Source: Alphaproteobacteria bacterium | Lineage (GTDB): Bacteria; Pseudomonadota; Alphaproteobacteria; UBA828 | DNA length: 64,000 bases | Assembly: GCA_022826345.1 (NCBI GenBank) | Contig: JAJDVB010000094.1 | Coordinates: forward strand, 42,351 to 106,350 | Reading direction: 5' to 3' | Shown: in pieces, positions 61,816 through 64,000 of the stretch | Position numbering within the stretch: the stretch's first letter is position 1 | Layout of the letters: each line of letters starts with the position of its first letter | Notes under the pieces: model-generated | What the model was told of the DNA's origin: nothing | Seen by the model: only the letters and a program-made list of their open reading frames with translations | Databases searched by the model: none | Position numbers and translations under genes: made by a program

Positions 61816-62202
61816 TATGGAATATTTTGGGTTATAGTAGTGTGCCAAGGAAGTGGGAGCCATTTCAGTCGTCTGCTGGAGATCAAGTACATCGGCAATT
61901 GCAGTGATTTGAGGTAGAGTTAGCCTCCCACTCCCTCCGAGGCGAAATGCTAGAGTCTCACGCGTTGGGCTCGGGTGCACACACCTTTTGCCAATGAGTG
62001 CCAGACCAGTGTATGGCTCAGGACACGACGACGGCACAAGAGTCCCGCTTGACAGTGAGGACAATAGCTCATCAGTTGATCGCAATGTAGCAGCGAGCGT
62101 TGAAATCAGAACGTGCAGGAAGGTATGGGGATTTATCCATTATACCTGCACCTCCGCCAGACCAGCAATGGAGAGAATAGCGCTCATCTGAGAGCTGTTA
62201 CG
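61816..62202. other. Intergenic stretch between convergent genes
   Basis: The 387 bp between the HEPN-motif gene and the DUF4238 gene hold no frame I can support. No clear hairpin terminator was seen by eye. Confidence 0.5.
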
Positions 62203-63066
62203 CTATACTGAACGTGCTTTTTTGCGCTTGGACGCGTTTTTGAAGATATAGTCCTCTTTCTGAGAAGCAATGACGTAACGTTCGGCCTGCTGGATGACGA
62301 GGGAATTTAGATTTTTTACTTCTCCATCGGTTAGTGTCCGAGATATAAGGCGAGATGTTTTGTTGGACTTAGTATTGAAGCGAGCATGATGGAATACTAA
62401 CCCCAGTCTTGGAGCTAGCGGCAGGTAGCATATCACACCCGGATCTTGTCCAATATCCTCGCCTAGCAGAGGGGCATCGTTAGAGTCTTTCATGTCGAAA
62501 CATGGTCGGTCAGATGTTACCAATTCTCGTCCTGGAGAGATCATGAGAAAGAGTTTCATTTGCTTGAACTTGTCCCTCACGTAGGCATATCCGCTCTCCG
62601 TGAAGTGCCCTGGGTTGAGAGAGCGGTTTAGGTCCTTTGAGAGCAGGGATGCAGGTGAAAGCTCGCGCTCCTTTTGGGCTATGGCCCCAGGAACGCGCAA
62701 ATACTGATAGGCAGAGAACTCTGCTAAAGCGTCCAAATCACTGGTGCTTAATTGCCGTTGAAGAGTCTTAGCTGCATTCGGTATGGCGGTGGAATTCTGA
62801 GAAAGTGTTGTTGTAATTTTGTCGAAGATGGACGCGGCCGCTCCCTCCATTTCTGAAAGAATATTCTCGATACGATTGTCAGGATTGTCCCGATCACTCT
62901 CATAGAAGTAGCGTTGGAGAAGTAAGTTTTCGGGAGTACTGATAATATGATTCTGGGACGAAAGATCGTGACGGACAACCTGACCATTGTTATCGCTCCA
63001 AAGATCAAGATAGAATCGTGGAACGTAGTGTTGTCGCTTTGTGAGTTGAGGCACTGTTCGAGACAC
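62203..63066 (-). CDS. DUF4238 domain protein
   Basis: The 287-aa protein begins, from GTG 63066, MSRTVPQLTKRQHYVPRFYL; the RQHYVPRFYL motif is the hallmark of DUF4238. A central PGRELVTSDRPCF and YLPLAPRLGLVF follow the family pattern. Function is unknown; members often lie in mobile or defence islands. It is AT-rich relative to the core genes and 125 bp from an IS3-family element. Confidence 0.82.
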   Translation of the reverse strand: MSRTVPQLTKRQHYVPRFYLDLWSDNNGQVVRHDLSSQNHIISTPENLLLQRYFYESDRDNPDNRIENILSEMEGAAASIFDKITTTLSQNSTAIPNAAKTLQRQLSTSDLDALAEFSAYQYLRVPGAIAQKERELSPASLLSKDLNRSLNPGHFTESGYAYVRDKFKQMKLFLMISPGRELVTSDRPCFDMKDSNDAPLLGEDIGQDPGVICYLPLAPRLGLVFHHARFNTKSNKTSRLISRTLTDGEVKNLNSLVIQQAERYVIASQKEDYIFKNASKRKKARSV

Positions 63067-63191
63067 CGATATTTCTGTTCAGGAAGCAACGTCGGAAGGC
63101 GATCTGAGTTGGTTAAGGTATAGTGTTTCAAACTGGTGTCCAAGTCAAATGTGGATGGAAGTTCTAAGTTTGGCGTTCGGGTGTCGTTGTG

Positions 63192-64000
<809 letters not shown>

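Overview
The window is a high-GC chromosome segment, most likely from a free-living alphaproteobacterium, perhaps Rhodospirillales-like. The pointers are a PhaR-type PHA regulator, CO-dehydrogenase-like (CoxSML) genes, several hydantoinase/oxoprolinase genes, an LbtU/imelysin iron locus and bacterioferritin with its ferredoxin. The order-level guess is weak because there is no rRNA gene or full tRNA.

Layout. 1-4790: a molybdenum hydroxylase cluster (small subunit cut by the window edge, FAD subunit, Mo subunit) with a dienelactone hydrolase-NTF2 fusion upstream and an orphan HicB gene lying antisense inside it. 5379-14998: a two-gene polyketide locus, made of one complete reducing PKS module of 2353 aa and a thioester reductase-sulfotransferase fusion. 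15465-16279: a TacA/TacT toxin-antitoxin pair with a visible promoter and operator. 16327-17472: an iron alcohol dehydrogenase. 17480-19529: a three-gene operon with 4-bp overlaps (ribbon-helix-helix protein, AAA ATPase, small TOPRIM/DUF4276-like protein), a possible anti-phage or toxin-antitoxin module.

19619-32064: a DMT exporter, a 2-hydroxyacid dehydrogenase, a fused hydantoinase A-B protein, a small zinc-ribbon protein, HyuA, two nearly identical tandem HyuB genes and phaR. 32145-38948: secreted proteins, YceI, cytochrome b561, GFA and MOSC proteins, formamidase, a LysR regulator and a second 2-hydroxyacid dehydrogenase. 39041-45449: an iron locus (imelysin, LbtU-type porin, di-heme oxidoreductase, a deletion-fused imelysin-2/DUF1513 remnant, Bfd, Bfr) with candidate Fur boxes.

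45992-about 53050: a genomic island next to a 3' fragment of tRNA-Lys(CTT). It carries a tyrosine integrase, a HigBA pair, a DprA-like protein and a RecQ-phosphoribosyltransferase gene broken by a 19-bp tandem duplication, followed by a decayed NYN gene. 53286-58743: housekeeping or ordinary genes (DUF1330, SulP transporter, pyruvate kinase, TbpB-like lipoprotein). 58744-64000: a patchy, partly AT-rich region with a MITE-like element, a 5'-truncated folE, a HEPN-motif protein, a DUF4238 protein and an IS3-family element with an amber mutation.

The strongest candidates for something undescribed are the PKS plus reductase-sulfotransferase locus, which suggests a sulfated reduced polyketide alcohol, and the RHH-ATPase-TOPRIM operon.
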